Assembly: GCF_907165205.1 (NCBI RefSeq) | Contig: NC_058189.1 | Location: 57,810,270 to 57,874,269, forward strand | Direction: 5' to 3' | Source of the DNA: Coccinella septempunctata | Taxonomy: Eukaryota > Arthropoda > Insecta > Coleoptera > Coccinellidae | Length of the DNA: 64,000 bases | Shown: positions 21,901-35,014 of the stretch, piece by piece | Layout of the letters: every line of letters begins with the position of its first letter | How positions within the stretch are numbered: the first letter of the stretch is position 1 | The notes under the pieces: model-generated | Seen by the model: only the letters and a program-made list of their open reading frames with translations | The model's database searches: none | Told to the model about the DNA's origin: nothing | Position numbers and translations under genes: made by a program

Positions 21901-23669
21901 GGGAGTGGCCTGGAGTAACACCGGGAAGAAAGGTATATAAGGAATAAATGTCTCAATTTTACGATTATTGTTTTGATTATTCAAGGAACAAAATATGGGT
22001 CAGAGAGCTAGTGATACCAGGGGTATCACATTCGAAGATGTTCGAATTCCAAAAGAAAATGTGTTGATTGGAGAAGGAGCTGGTTTTAAAATTGCTATGG
22101 GTACCTTCGACAAAACAAGACCTCCGGTAAGTTGAAAGTCTTTCAATATATTTTACAAGAAGGTGAATCTTTTCTATCAGAAGGAAGGACTCAATATGTG
22201 ATCCAATCAGAAAGCCCAGGTGAAAACTAGAAGTCATAAGTTCGAAAACTCACCATAAAAATTGATCCAAATAAGTCGCAACTATTGTTCAACTCCATTC
22301 CATTAAATCAAATTCAACTTAACTTGCCATCCTGGAAGTTCTATATAGCCGATTTTTGTTGAAAAGACTGGACAGGGAATTCGAAAAATATTCAAATGTT
22401 TTTCTTCAGAACTTCTCCAAAGAAAATATCGAATTCAATCAGAAAAACCTGTCATTAAACCTGTTCGATACTTTTAATCATTTCAGGTTGCCTCCGCCGC
22501 CACTGGTTTGGCCCAAAGATGTCTGGATGAAGCATCTAAATATGCCAATGAGCGCAAGACTTTTGGTGTGCCAATTTCCCATCATCAAGCGGTAGCATTT
22601 ATTTTGGCCGATATGGGGGTTGGTGTTGAACTCTCCAGATTGGCTTGGATGAAAGCTGCATGGGAAGTCGATAATGGTATGTCCATCATAGATATTCATG
22701 AAAAATAGAAGGGATCTTTCTCTGCTTATGAAAGTATTTATATGGAATATCTTCAAAACTTCGCATTTCAAAGACATCATTTTCAGTTTTTTCTTGGAAA
22801 ACTTATTACGAGTACTTGAAAAACAAAAATGAATATGAGGGTTCAAAATTTAAAGGGCTTCGTTAATATTTCACCATTTGCCAACATTGAATACGGATTA
22901 CGTAAATAATAAAGGACAACAGATTGATTATGATGATAAGACAAACGAAGATGGCTTCTTGAAAATCATCAGTTGTTATTTAATTCGTCATCAATTCAAT
23001 GTTTGGTAAACAAGACATAACCTCATTCTTGGCCGAAGTCTCAAATCAAGAGTCAATCCTCCTTGTCTTAGGGCTTATTTAGGTCATAGCCTACTAGAAG
23101 TCAGAAGTTAACTTCTAGTAGGCTATGGGCTAGTTCATATCTCTATGACAAGAACTCGGTTTAGGGCGCGCTGTTGCCAATTTGTGCACGAGAAACGCTT
23201 TCGTTTTAATATGAATTCGAAAAGTTTGTGTAGCGAATTTGAAAAATTCATGAATAAAACTCATAACATAATTATTAAGGAAAAGCTGCAGGAAATTTGA
23301 TTTTTTATTAGTTGAAAGGGCGGTGGCATGAGGAAGAAAAACGTTGGCATACTTATCAAACTACTGGATAGAATTATCTATATGAATGTAATTACAAACA
23401 TGATTTTTCACATTAAAGACGTCTGAAATTCTACAGGTAAGAGGAACACTTACTCTGCTTCAATTGCAAAATGCTTCGCTGCTGATGTGGCCAACAAGAA
23501 TGCTACTGATGCTGTTCAAATTTTCGGAGGGAATGGATTCAATACAGACTATCCAGTAGAGAAACTGATGAGAGATGCTAAAATATATCAAATCTATGAG
23601 GGAACTGCACAGATTCAGAGATTAATTATTTCCAGGCAAATAATTGAGAGAGCTAAGGAATTGAACTGA
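18957..23669 (+). CDS. Mcad: Medium-chain acyl-CoA dehydrogenase, copy A
   Basis: Exons 18957..18974, 19029..19110, 19353..19520, 20286..20386, 21292..21372, 21592..21722, 21824..21932, 21986..22126, 22487..22676 and 23437..23669 (1254 nt, 417 aa). The N-terminus MATLQKLSRGLLRSKSRAV is Arg/Ser-rich with no acidic residues, as in a mitochondrial presequence. Family blocks: LTDTQKEIQ, ARKFAREEI, YGCTG, QTPVIIAGN, AYCVTEPVAGSDVAGIKTKA, GQKMWITNGG, MGQRASDTRG, ERKTFGVP, QIFGGNGF and IYEGTAQIQRLI. The Glu in YEGT is the catalytic base that removes the alpha proton of acyl-CoA; FAD is the cofactor and ETF the electron acceptor. Length matches human ACADM (421 aa). The PROSITE-type block has Val where relatives have Gly (PVAGSD). 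AATAAA at 23788..23793. The exon 1 donor (AAG-GTTTTT) is weak. Confidence 0.94.
23085..23127. repeat. Hairpin with 17-bp perfect arms in MCAD-A intron 9
   Basis: Arms CATAGCCTACTAGAAGT (23085..23101) and its complement (23111..23127) surround a 9-nt loop. Unlike the palindromes at 8-10 kb, the 8-mers beside it do not match, so no target duplication is claimed. Confidence 0.6.
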
Positions 23670-24757
23670 AAATATTCTTGAAAATAATGAATGAATATCA
23701 TCGAAAATAATTTTTTGAATTGTTTTTATGAATGATTGATAGTATCATATTTACAACGGAAGTTTTGGCGTAAAGTTTACAATATTCAATAAATATATAA
23801 GTATTTTTATACATATCAGGTTGAAATTTAATAAATAATTATGTTGATCTGTGAATTATTTCATTTCCTCCATCGACATCCGAAGAATATTTCTACTGGA
23901 ACTTTTGAAACGAAAAAAGTGCTGAATGTGTGCTATAAGTGTAGTCAGAATTTTTGGGGAAAACTAAAGCAGTTTTTTGACGTGAAGGTTTGGCGAAATA
24001 TGAACTAGAATATATTTTGAAAATATTTTCCAAAATACAGCTTTAGTTTTTTAGCTTCTTGTTTAGACCTTCAGTCACGGAGTAATGATTTTTATTCTAA
24101 ACTCACTCTAATCAACTCGGCAAAGATGAGAAAATTTGTATATTATATAAAAAGGCAACAGATTTTCCGAAAAATACTATACAGAGAGTTCCACCCTAAT
24201 GGTGGACACTTTGCCTAAAACACTGTATAATTTCAAGTGTACCTCTGAAAAATTTCCTATACTAGTTGTTTTCTTACCACTATTGATTTTAAAGGGTGTT
24301 TTCAATGTATACAAGCACTAGTAACTTCAAATTTATAGCTCAATGATCTGGTGTAACAGTCACGGGTGAAAAAAGAAATCTTACACAAATATTTTCAATT
24401 AACTACAAGCATATTGCGAGAAATTATCTCAGTATTGATACAGGGTAATTGTTAATGAAATTATGAAACGGTTGGGAGTCTGTAAATGTTCACCATCTCA
24501 AAAAAATATACTGAGAAAATAATTTCATCCAATATAATTGATAATATAATTACGGATTACAATAATGACTTCTTAGTTTTCGTATTTTTTATCTCATAAA
24601 CCCGGACATTGTAAAGTTTTTGCGATAATTCGATATCAAAGTTGAAGATTCACCTATGACCTACACAAATTGTGCTGATATTCTGCCGTAACTATACGAA
24701 ATTCCTATTTTATTGAATTCGCTCCATTGACAAGAGGCGAATTCGATATTATCCGCT
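23670..24757. other. Intergenic between the two MCAD genes
   Basis: AT-rich, with the copy A poly-A signal at 23788 and the presumed copy B promoter upstream of 24758. No repeat or exon recognised. Confidence 0.45.
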
Positions 24758-27700
24758 ATGGCCACCATTCAACAGGTAGAATTTCATCTGGATTAAAATT
24801 ATTTTATGGAATAATCCATTAGTTAAAAGTGATTTTACATTTCGAAAATGAATTTTTTCAGTTATCCAGGAATGTTCTGAAGCAAAGCAGCAAAACACTA
24901 TTTTCGAAACAAGGTGTAAGAAATTGTTCAGCAGGATATAATTTCAGTAAGTAGATGAATGTTGTGTATTTGTAGATGATGTGCATCTCGAACTCTATGA
25001 AGTTAATATCAAAAATATTTTGATTACCCGATCAGCAGAAGTATATTTTTTACGTGGTTACAAAAATAAAAATATTTTCTTACATTTCGATATTTGTCGG
25101 TCAAACTCGTGGTAAAATTCAATTCAACTTCAACTCTTCAAAGAAATTAAAGAGCTGGCAGTTTCAAAAACGCCGGTAAACTTGAGATTTCGAAATTATA
25201 TAGCTATCTGAAATTTTTTTCACTATAAAAAATTACCTGCCAATGATATAAAGACTTATGCAAAGTTCACTAAAAAATGAAAAAACAACCCAAAAAAAGC
25301 CGTATCTCAGGAACTATACATCTATCTAATGCGCTCAAATTTTGTACGAACCTTCAAAACCTTCAAACGAGAGCCAAACCTTCAAACGAGAGCCATGAGC
25401 CAGTTTTAAACTTGATCGAAATTGTATTTCGTTAATATTAGAATGATTATAATTTTTTTCCGGTAGCCAAAAGCAGCATCCACCGAGTTCGGTACTTGGA
25501 TGAGTTCTGATTATGAATTTGGATGACAGCGCAAGAACCCAGAGGTTCTTGCGGGTTCAAATCATAGCTTGTCTAAATTTTAGATTTTCACCATAAGAAC
25601 GATTTTTTAGGTCTTCTCTTAAAGGAGTTATATATCCTATCTAGTAGTATCTTATAATAACTAGATATAATTTTATTATACGAAAAAGAGCGCCATATAT
25701 TTGAAATACTAAAATTCTGTTCGAGCATATTTATAACAAAAAAACTGTTTTAGATTATTTATTATTAATTCGTGCAAAAATCGAAGGAAAAAATCACGGA
25801 ATATAACGAAATATGCATATATGTATAGTGCTATTAAACATATTTTTACTAAAAATTTCAGCACTAACTGACACCGAAAAAGAAATTCAAGAGTTGGCTA
25901 GAAAATTCACTAAAGAAGAAATAATACCAGCCGCTGCTTATCACGATGAATCTGGTGAATATCCTAAGGAAATCTTCAAAAAAGCTTGGACATTGGGTCT
26001 ATTGAATGGACATATCCCAAAACACGCAGGTAAGCGCAATTTTTCCTGTTATCTGCACAAAAAGGTATTTTGGTAATGTAATAGAGTAGAGTGGCTAAAT
26101 TTTTCATGCCTAATAGCGTACATCATAAGTAAGAAACGTTTATTCGTTTCGATGTCACTCAATTAAAAACTAGTGAAGAATTATGATTCCTTTCATTTTA
26201 TCATATTAGTTTATTCTGTTCAGGTGGCTTGGAACAAACGTCTCTGACGTCAGGTATTATAGAAGAAGAATTTTCCTACGGCTGCACAGGAATTTGCACT
26301 GCATTGAATTCTACTGGCTTGGGGGTAAGTTATTCCTTCTTCAGTTCGTAATTTTTTTCATAGTCCGAAATTCGATAATATGTATTATTACCTATTATCT
26401 ACAGTAATTTACACCTTTATTTGGATTAACCTTGACACTACAACCTTGGCAATAAGATATATGTATATATGTGTTGATTCTCATATTTATCGAAATTGAT
26501 TTATTTATCCCTCTCACTTCTAGCAAATTCCAGTGATCATAGCAGGAACAAAGGAGCAACAAAAAAAATATTTGGGAAGGCTAATAGATGAGCCTTTGGT
26601 TGCAGTGAGTATTTTGTTATTCCTATTTTACTTAAGAAGCAATGACCATAGTTCCTAGGAACAAGGCATCTATCTTAGATGTGATCTAGTTACTTAAGTA
26701 CCGCACATGACAGCTCATCAGGACTTCTGTTTGTCATTGAAGTTGTCTGAGGACATCCAATATATTCGAAACCATGCATAGCAGTCTTTGTTGGTTCACA
26801 GAATGATGGTGTTGCTAGTTGTGGTCGGATATTTACCTATGAATTTGTTGATATTCATGTTCTAAGTGATGTTAACATATAATTTCATTAGGCATATTGC
26901 GCTACCGAACCAGGTGCTGGTTCTGACGTAGCAGGAATAAAAACTACGGCAGTGAAGAAAGGAAACGAATGGGTCATCAATGGTCAGAAAATGTGGATCA
27001 CAAATGGAGGTGTGGCTAACTGGTAAGTGCGATTTTGCAATCCTCATGATTTGACTATAATATAAAAATAACTTTGTAAAGTGCAGATATTAATTATTTA
27101 TTACTATCCCACCTGCTTCTCAGGACGAATTTTCTTTTTCTTTACTCAACCTTCTTTACTTATTCAATTTTACTTCACTCAACTCTACTTTCTGCTCTCT
27201 GTTGTGTGCTACTCTACTCTACTGTACTCTTCTATACTCTATACTACACTATACTCACTTTTTATATCTATTCTACTGCAATTAATACATACATGTTTCA
27301 ATAAATAGTCTTCCACGCCTGAAGAAATAAAAAAGTAATTTCACATGAAGGTGAGGTCACTATAATATCTTCACATATCATATGCAAAATTGTATAGTAC
27401 CCCGTGACTGTGCTAAACTGTATCTCATACACATGCTATACTTATTATTGTATGATGATAAAAATTGTTATGCCCTTTATCAAAGGAATATATAACCAAT
27501 AAATTAAGAAAGGATAGCTCCCAGAGAGAGCTCATATACGACTGTCCTAAAAAATTATTTTATTCGCCCGCTTTTCAAGATTGCTGATGCCTATATAAAA
27601 AATGTATTTTTTTTCCTCATGAACAGGTATTTCGTACTTGCAAGAACTAATACTGATCCAAAAGCGCCTGTGAGTAAGGCATTCACTGGTTTCATTGTGG

Positions 27701-30059
27701 ATCGTTCTACACCTGGAGTATCAGTAGGCAAAAAGGTAACTGCCTTTTTTATTTTATAATTTTTGTTCGATATAAGCTTGTAACTTACCTATATAGGAAT
27801 TTGCATCGCAACTAGAGTTTTCTTAAACGAATGCAGTTGATGGATTATATTGATCATAATAATTCTAGTATTGGAGTGTAATATATACAGAATGAGTAAG
27901 AAGTACATACATGTATGGAAACGCACAAAATTAATATCTTTTGTAGAATAATGCACGAACAGGTCAATTTTAATTTTTAATTACGTAATTTTTCATTTAT
28001 AATTGATCAATCAAGTTAGTCATGCACCCCCTATGAGGAGAGAACATGCATGCTTTTTTCGTAGCATTACTCTATTGTTCCAGAACTTTTCTACAAAATG
28101 AATATTTTACTCACTCTATATCGAGTTTCATGTTAACTTTCTTTCATTCCTCAATTTCGGATTTTTTAATCGTCTAACCTCCAGTTTCTCCAGTGAAGAT
28201 TCAATAAAGGGGATTATAAGTTTTTTTCATGCTCGAAAAAATTAACTATTGGATGCAATAAATCAAAATCAAATTGTTCTGAAACTGTGTGCAGGAGCAG
28301 ACCATGGGACAAAGGGCAAGTGATACGAGGGCCGTGACATTTGAAGATGTGAGAGTGCCGATCGAAAATGTGTTAGCAAACGAAGGTGATGGATTTAAAA
28401 TTGCAATGCAGGCATTTGATGTTACCAGACCAGCTGTGAGTAATCGATTTTTTAGTTTACTAGACATTTTTCCTCCACATCCAAGAGGCATATGCCCTAC
28501 CAAGAAGATATATCTTTCTGCGTACAACGGTTTTTCATAGTCTCGGCAACGGAACGATATCAGGGATAAGTAAAACATCGTTGCCAGATTGAAAAAATAC
28601 CTGTTTTCATTTCACCGCGTTTTATAGAACATTGACGTTTAACTGCACACAATCAGATTGAGCATATCGGCAACCTAGTGAAATGTCCACAACACAAACT
28701 TTAGAAATTGCCCACCTTACCTAACCCTAACCCAAACTTACTTATATAGTGAAATTTTCCCAACACAAAGGTTAGAAATTCCCCACTCTTGTGAGTTTTG
28801 TGTAAACCTATGTATGTAAATCATTACGATTTACTAATAAGAAAACATTGATTCAGTTGAATATTATATATACAATATTATCCATATTGTACCATAAGGC
28901 TAATGTGATCTTTTGGTATACTCGGAGAGCATCTCTGCTGTATTAGACTTCCATAGGGAAGAACTATAACCGTACTATTATGAGTAAATAGGAGAGGAAA
29001 GCCTGCCTATAAGCATTACGGGCTCATTCAGATCTACCAGTTCGGCAGCGTTGGAGTGTCTGTTTACCCCCAGTACACCTCGTAATTAATGAGTTGGCTA
29101 TGTATGAAGGCAGCTCTTAGTTGCAGAACAGGGACAATGGCGCGACTTTTTAGGTACACGCGAGGGCTCTCAAGATGGTGAAGGATGCAAAGGCATCCCT
29201 TTTCATAGAGGGGCCGCGTGGACAGCAGCTTCTGCTTTGACGAATCCTACGGGGTTCCTGATCTATGATGTACAGAAAACAGACTTCTTGTGCCTAAAGG
29301 CTTCCAACTGGTGCAATGACTGGGCACCTATTCAATAAACATTTAACGAAAATGAGTTGAAGTTGGTGTGGCAATATACAGAGTGTTCACTAGAGATGCG
29401 ACAAAAATGCATGATTTTTTTTATATTTTCAGATAGGTGCAACATGCACAGGGTTAATGCAGCGATGTTTGGACGAGTCCTCGAAATATGCCAATGAACG
29501 AAAAACTTTTGGTGTACCTATTGCAGAGCACCAAGGTGTGGCTTTCATGTTGGCGGATATGGCTGTTGGCGTTGAACTGTCCAGACTGGCATGGAGGAAG
29601 GGAGCGTGGGAGTATGACAATGGTAAATTCACCTTTAGGATATCTTATGATAAGTTAATACAGGGTCCCGGATACAATTCCGTTAAACAGTGATGGGCGA
29701 GTTCGGTACATGGATGGGTGACCGCTCAGTAATCACGAAGTCGTCAGATTTGCGCAGTGTTCACAATAGAATCTCATGATTTTTCACACCGGTTCTCTTC
29801 TGTTAACGCCAACCAATTGATTACAGGTCAAAAGAACACTTACACGGCATCCATAGCGAAGTGTTATTCTTCTGATATGGCGAACAAAGTTGCTGCAGAT
29901 GCAGTCCAGATATTTGGAGGAAATGGGTTCAGTAAGGAATATCCAGTCGAGAAACTGATGCGGGATGCTAAGATTCTCCAAATCTACGAAGGAACTTCTC
30001 AGATTCAAAGACTTATAATTTCTAGGTACATCATCAGCAGGGCTAAGGAGTTGCAGTGA
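24758..30059 (+). CDS. Medium-chain acyl-CoA dehydrogenase, copy B (tandem paralogue)
   Basis: Exons 24758..24775, 24862..24946, 25862..26029, 26224..26324, 26524..26604, 26892..27022, 27627..27735, 28295..28435, 29433..29622 and 29827..30059 (1257 nt, 418 aa). Nine of ten exon lengths equal those of copy A; only exon 2 differs (85 against 82). It begins MATIQQLSRNVLKQSSKTLF, a probable mitochondrial presequence. It keeps PGAGSDVAG, GQKMWITNGG, MGQRASDTRA, ERKTFGVP, QIFGGNGF and the catalytic Glu in IYEGTSQIQRLI, so it should be active. By my count the last exon differs from copy A at about 17 of 76 residues. Changes elsewhere (HIPKHAGG for the usual HIPE...GG, and GDGFKIAMQAFD) suggest faster change than copy A. 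AATAAA at 30106..30111. Substrate range may differ, but that is untested inference. Confidence 0.92.
25475..25560 (+). repeat. 5S rRNA-like SINE fragment in MCAD-B intron 2
   Basis: AAGCAGCATCC...GAGTTCGGTACTTGGATG resembles the internal control region of 5S rRNA. About 60 bp on, GCGGGTTCAAATC at about 25548 resembles a tRNA B box. It shares GAGTTCGGTAC with the fragment at 29690, suggesting one 5S-derived SINE family. Confidence 0.4.
27140..27260 (+). repeat. Degenerate TACTC-rich tandem repeat in MCAD-B intron 6
   Basis: Pyrimidine-rich stretch with repeated CTACTCTACT and TACTCTATAC words. Confidence 0.5.
28880..29345. other. Less AT-rich, unrecognised segment in MCAD-B intron 8
   Basis: About 460 bp of intron 28436..29432 is clearly less AT-rich than its neighbours and reads in no open frame. 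It may be a UTR piece of a retroelement, but I cannot place it in a family. Confidence 0.3.
29685..29745 (+). repeat. 5S rRNA-like SINE/pseudogene fragment in MCAD-B intron 9
   Basis: GAGTTCGGTACATGGATGGG followed by TGACCGCTCAGTAA closely follows the 3' half of arthropod 5S rRNA (GGTTAGTACTTGGATGGGTG, ACCGC). Only this part is present, with no full 5S gene around it. Confidence 0.55.
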
Positions 30060-32482
30060 TTATGAAAATAAAATTTGATAATTTTATCCCCATATTTTTA
30101 TTGTAAATAAACAACTACGAAACCACTGTTATTATCATTCGTCTATTTCACTCTTCCAGAAACTCTTCGATAACAAGAAAAACTTCTGGCTCGATTATGC
30201 AGTAGGTAACTCGATTCCTTGTGACATTAAAGAATATTATAAATGAACAAATGTTTTAATGCAAACTTTCTTGGTCAGATAGTAATTGAATAAGAAATTT
30301 CCGTTATATATTATTTATTTGGTACAAGTACCCTGACAGGGGAGGAATAAAGACATGAGCTCACTCAAAAATAACGGCTATTTTAGCGATATACGGGGTC
30401 GAGTATTTGACTCGTACAAATATTTTAACAGTAGATTATTGAGGTCAAAAGAAACACTCTTTTTCTTTACTCTTTTTTCCGAATCGACTCGGTTTAAAAG
30501 ATACGGGTTGTTTAAAAACCTTAAAAAATATTTTTTTCTATCCCACAAACGGTTTTATCGAATCATCGAATGAAACGAATTTCGGAATATAGTTTTTCAT
30601 TTCTTTGAATCTTCTTCGAACACAAGATATCACCCTCGTCCTCCAGTTCTCTCATTATGACCATTACGTATCATAAAAAGACCAAAAATTCAAAGAATCC
30701 AACTCTTGAAACTAAGTTGACGCTATTGAATGAGTATTTGGAGGTTCTGTAAAAAATCTTCCTCATATATTTTCTCATTTAAAGCGCCTTTTTCGAGTAA
30801 TTTGATGTTCAAAAATTAAAAAGTATGTATCTGTGATATTCGAAAAATTAGCTACTTTGGCTGAATACAACTCTGTTTAAAAGATCCACAGATGTGTAGT
30901 GTCACAGATTTAGCTAGTTATTCTTTAGGTAGTTTTGATTTTGCACTCCTCATTATGAAAATTTATAATGGCAATATCTTTTTATCGGGGCCGAATCCGA
31001 AAAAATGTTATAGAAAAAATATATGTTTCTTTTGATCTCAAGAATCTACTGTTAAAATATTTGTACGAGTCGAAGACTCACTCCGTATATAGAAATCACA
31101 ATATCGTTTGATCTGTCATCTTGTATCTGTGCTGTGCCTATAACAAGGTTTTCTTCCGACTGTCTAGAGTATGCGCGAATAGATATATGCCTGCACTAGT
31201 CCAAGTCGTTAGAACAAGCGCAGATAACTATAAGTAACCAACTTCCATATAAGATGGTAGATCTTTTAGGTCGCACAGTGACTCCAGACCTCCAGTGTTG
31301 GTCCGTTTTGAACTGCAACGAGAACTGTCAAAAGTTTGCGCGAGAAATTGAGAAAAGTGTTAAGTCAAGAGCATGCTTGACCCATGCATTTTCCATTCAT
31401 ACCCAGAGCGGTCAACTAATTGAATGATATGACTATATGATTGTTAATCATTCAGGAATCCAATCATCACTATGGTTGGCTAGCAGCAAAAAAATATTAA
31501 CTCAATATTCCCAAAAGCACATATCCAATCACGTTGAAAACTAATAAGTACTTGACCCAAAACAACAATTTGAAGGCGTACACTCTCTTAGATACAAAAT
31601 TCTTTCTAATAATATCATCTCCCCACAATTTTGGACAAGTATTCGTATCGGTACTTTATAATTCGTAACTGAGTTTCAATTGCATTTGATAAGTGTTTTT
31701 TTTTATATTGAAAAAAAAATGTTTAGATGCCCAAGGCCCAAACCATTTGGCGGATTTTACTCTTTATATCATATTCGTCGAAGAAAATATGGTGAATAGT
31801 TGAATTTCATAGTTGATGAAGAAGGAAATTTTCGAATTTTTTCCGCTTAGTTGTCTTCAATTGAATTAAAACAATATGAAAATCCAGATTTTACAAAATT
31901 TATCACCATTGCGCATGCGTGTTTTCCGAGTCAATACAATAACTGCAATGATTTGAATATTATAATAGTTCATCATTTTTGTATCATTGCGTTGTGAAAA
32001 CTTCTGAAATTGCATAATAAATCGCTGCGAATCGGAATGAATGTTGCGTAATTTCTAACAGACCGAGCTTGATATATAAGTGCTATGACCTACTTAAGCC
32101 GTGAAAGGAGGTTCGAATCAAGAAAAGAGCAAAAATTTAGTATACATCTACTAGTTCTGACTATGCAATCTTCCAAAAAAAATTTGATAGAACCTGGAAT
32201 GGCTCAAGCGATCCGTATTCATTTTCGTCTAATTATCGAAAATGGAACTGCTTCCAAATGTTGACAGTCTTTGATTTGACTCGCCAGTCATGTCTGTCTG
32301 AATGCAAAGTGTAAGCGAAGTGGCCTACAGACCTACATTTACAGCCGTTTCGATTTTCGTTCGTTTTCGAAAATATAGATTTGTGAAACATAAACGTGAT
32401 TACAAAGAACGAAAATTTGTAAATATCGGGGGCGTGAAAGTTGAAGTTATCATTGTGGGATAAGTGCGTAATCCAATAAACA
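30060..32482. other. Intergenic, with one MITE at 30391..31090
   Basis: Apart from the MITE listed separately, AT-rich sequence without recognisable coding potential. Upstream of 32483 there may be a 5' UTR. Confidence 0.45.
30391..31090. mobile_element. MITE family 1 (TIR with GACTCGTACAAATAT), copy 1
   Basis: Inverted ends of about 60 bp: ACGGGGTCGAGTATTTGACT then CGTACAAATATTTTAACAG, and the complement ending at 31088, with TA at the borders. Interior homologous to copies at 53353 and 55278. Non-coding. Confidence 0.75.
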
Positions 32483-32654
32483 ATGCACGAAGAAGCGACA
32501 AGTATGAGCGTTCCAAGCTCTGTTGCCGTATCTACTGTGCAAAACGAGAATAACAATACATCAAGTGCGGTTACTACAGCTGATGTTAATATAGAAATAA
32601 CACCAGATAATGGCAACATCGAAATAGAAGTGCCTTTTTCGACAAATTCTGGAG
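32483..32654 (+). CDS. Possible first coding exon of an unidentified gene
   Basis: An ATG opens 57 codons beginning MHEEATSMSVPSSVAVSTVQ, rich in Ser/Thr/Asn/Val with a run of acidic positions, then GGAG followed by GTAACA, a possible donor at 32655. Base composition is less AT-rich than its surroundings and reads like real protein. No matching second exon was found in the window, so the gene, if real, has a very long first intron or is broken. The longer minus-strand frame across the same place looks like a shadow. I recognise no domain. Confidence 0.35.
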
Positions 32655-34974
32655 GTAACAATTTTTCTATAAAGAAATGTTGTTGGGTTATAGGTATTTC
32701 CCTAACCATTCCATACGTATCTGATTGTGAAACCTGTTTCCAACTTACGTGAATTATTGACCAGACAACATCGCTCTTTGCTTTGGATTCACTTTTGTTG
32801 GAAACTTTCCTCTAGTAGGAGAACGTTAGTCGCAAAAGTGAATTCGCTTGCAATGAAAATGAAAATGTTTAAATGCCTGTAAGACGACCGGTGTTGAAAC
32901 AGATGGGTTTCAATTGCAATACGGCACGGCAACAGGGCATTTACTGTTCTTGTCGTAGGTTACGCCCCGTGGCCCAGGGACCCTAACCCAACCTTTTTTA
33001 TGGTTATCAATGTAAACCGACTTTGTTAGATTGATAACCCTTTTCTTCCCTGGTCCAGTCGTAAAATTATCTAACTTGACAGGAACGAGGTCCTTTGTTG
33101 AACCCTCCTCCCATGATTATTATATTTCCTTTACCTACCACCTAGAAAGCACGTTTTATGAGTCTATTATGCTTTATAATAGGTCAGGTTCAAGTACAGG
33201 TGCTTTTCCTTTTGTTTGATTTCAAATATTTATCGATAGCGCTTGCGCTGATAGTTTTCCCTGCTTTAAATGGACCATAAAAAAATAATTCAGGAAAATT
33301 TGAACTTTTCATTGGAAAATTGCGAATGCCATGGTAATTCAGGAATTGAATATTAGGTTGCTATAAATTTATCGAAACCAATTATTTTATTGTTCACCCT
33401 AGACAAGCTGATGCTTGAACAATGGTTTTTATACATATATATTATAGAGTCAGAGAAAATTGGTTCTTTTGAAAGGTCGGGATACTCCAGATGAATTATG
33501 AACGGGAAGTTGGGGGACCAGGGGAGATTGAATGGAAGAAACGGTGATTACGATGTTGCAGAAGAGAATCGACGTCGGTAGAATCTAGGCATAGCCAAAG
33601 ATTAACTTCCTCTGTGGCTTTGATCTGGGATGTGGTATAATGAGACAAATAAGTTGATAGTTATCTTTCGATGTAGAATGAAGAAATAAATAAATGAAAT
33701 GGATTATTCCAAATGAATTACATGTCATATTTTGTAAACAATTAAAATGTGCTGTTATTCAGGTTGTCTGGTACCTTGGAAGGCATTTCTAGATGTCTGC
33801 AGCATAGTTCATGTAACAGCGATTCTTGAGAATAATATGATTTTTATTCTAGTCTTGAGTACAATCTAATGCAACTAACTAAATTGTCCTTAGAAGATCC
33901 CAAAAAATATCGAAACAGCGACAATTTTAAAAAGAGTGTATTATTCACCTCAGCACTCCTGAAGCCTATGGAGTATATTCTTAAAACCTCAAGTACACTT
34001 CTGTCTCAAAAGAAAATCATTGATTCCTGTACATTCAGAAGAAATAGTTTTGCTACATCGTTTTAGATTAGCTTGGAAGTCTCCCAAAACTTCATTCACT
34101 GAATACAAAGGAGACACTTCAGTGGTTTTCTTGAAACGAAAACATCTTTTCAGTCCAGCTTTATTCGGATAAATAGAAATGGAAAAATATTTGTCATTCA
34201 ATTACGGTGATTAAATTTGGATGAACGTTTCCCAATTGGTAAGACATTTATTATTTAGTGAAAATTCTTGCGAAAAATAAATATGGTGGATGCGCTTAAT
34301 GGATAATAAGCTAATAACATTTATTACAAGAAACTTCATTAGATTTTGGTGATTAGTTAGTTTTTTGAAGCATCAATAAAAACTGAGAAAATAGTCTGTT
34401 GAAAAAAAAAAACTCCAATCACTCCATCACTGAAAATGTAGTGGAAGAAGTTGGACGAACATTTGTTCGAATTTTATCCCATTTCATCGGAGAAGAAAAA
34501 TGTGTGAAGTGGTTGAGCTCGGTTTGAAGTAAAGGTGAAAAGTTGAACAGTCCTTATCGACCCTGAAGAACGTTTTTCGTTTTTCCAATCAAGTTTTGTT
34601 GGAATTTATATATCGATATTGCACATACCATAATTTGGGGTGTACATACCCCCAGGGGTCAAGAGTAAGGGGTAGTAATCAGGAGACACGTGACCTGATA
34701 ACCCAGTTTTGCCTGATCGCCTTCTCTGACGTCTGCTGCGACCTGACCGGAACCCACTCCATTTCCTAGGGGATATACCACTCGGATACAATAAATTGAA
34801 GCTAATAGAATTGCGGCATCTATCATTTTTTCGATCGTTATAGATACAGGAAGGGGATAAATGAAATTTCTTGTATAGAAAAGAAATGGCGTCTGCTTAA
34901 GTCTAGGGACTATAGTCTATTTGTTTTAAAAATAGAATGACTAGCCACTTTGTTGTCTAAAAGGATCAATAAAC

Positions 34975-35014
<40 letters not shown>

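Noticed and set aside
23077..23135. Fifth candidate for the palindrome-plus-direct-repeat class
   Set aside because: The hairpin is real but its flanking 8-mers agree at only about half the positions.
32233..32709. 158-codon open frame on the minus strand
   Set aside because: It overlaps the more codon-like plus-strand exon at 32483, shows no family motif, and looks like its shadow.
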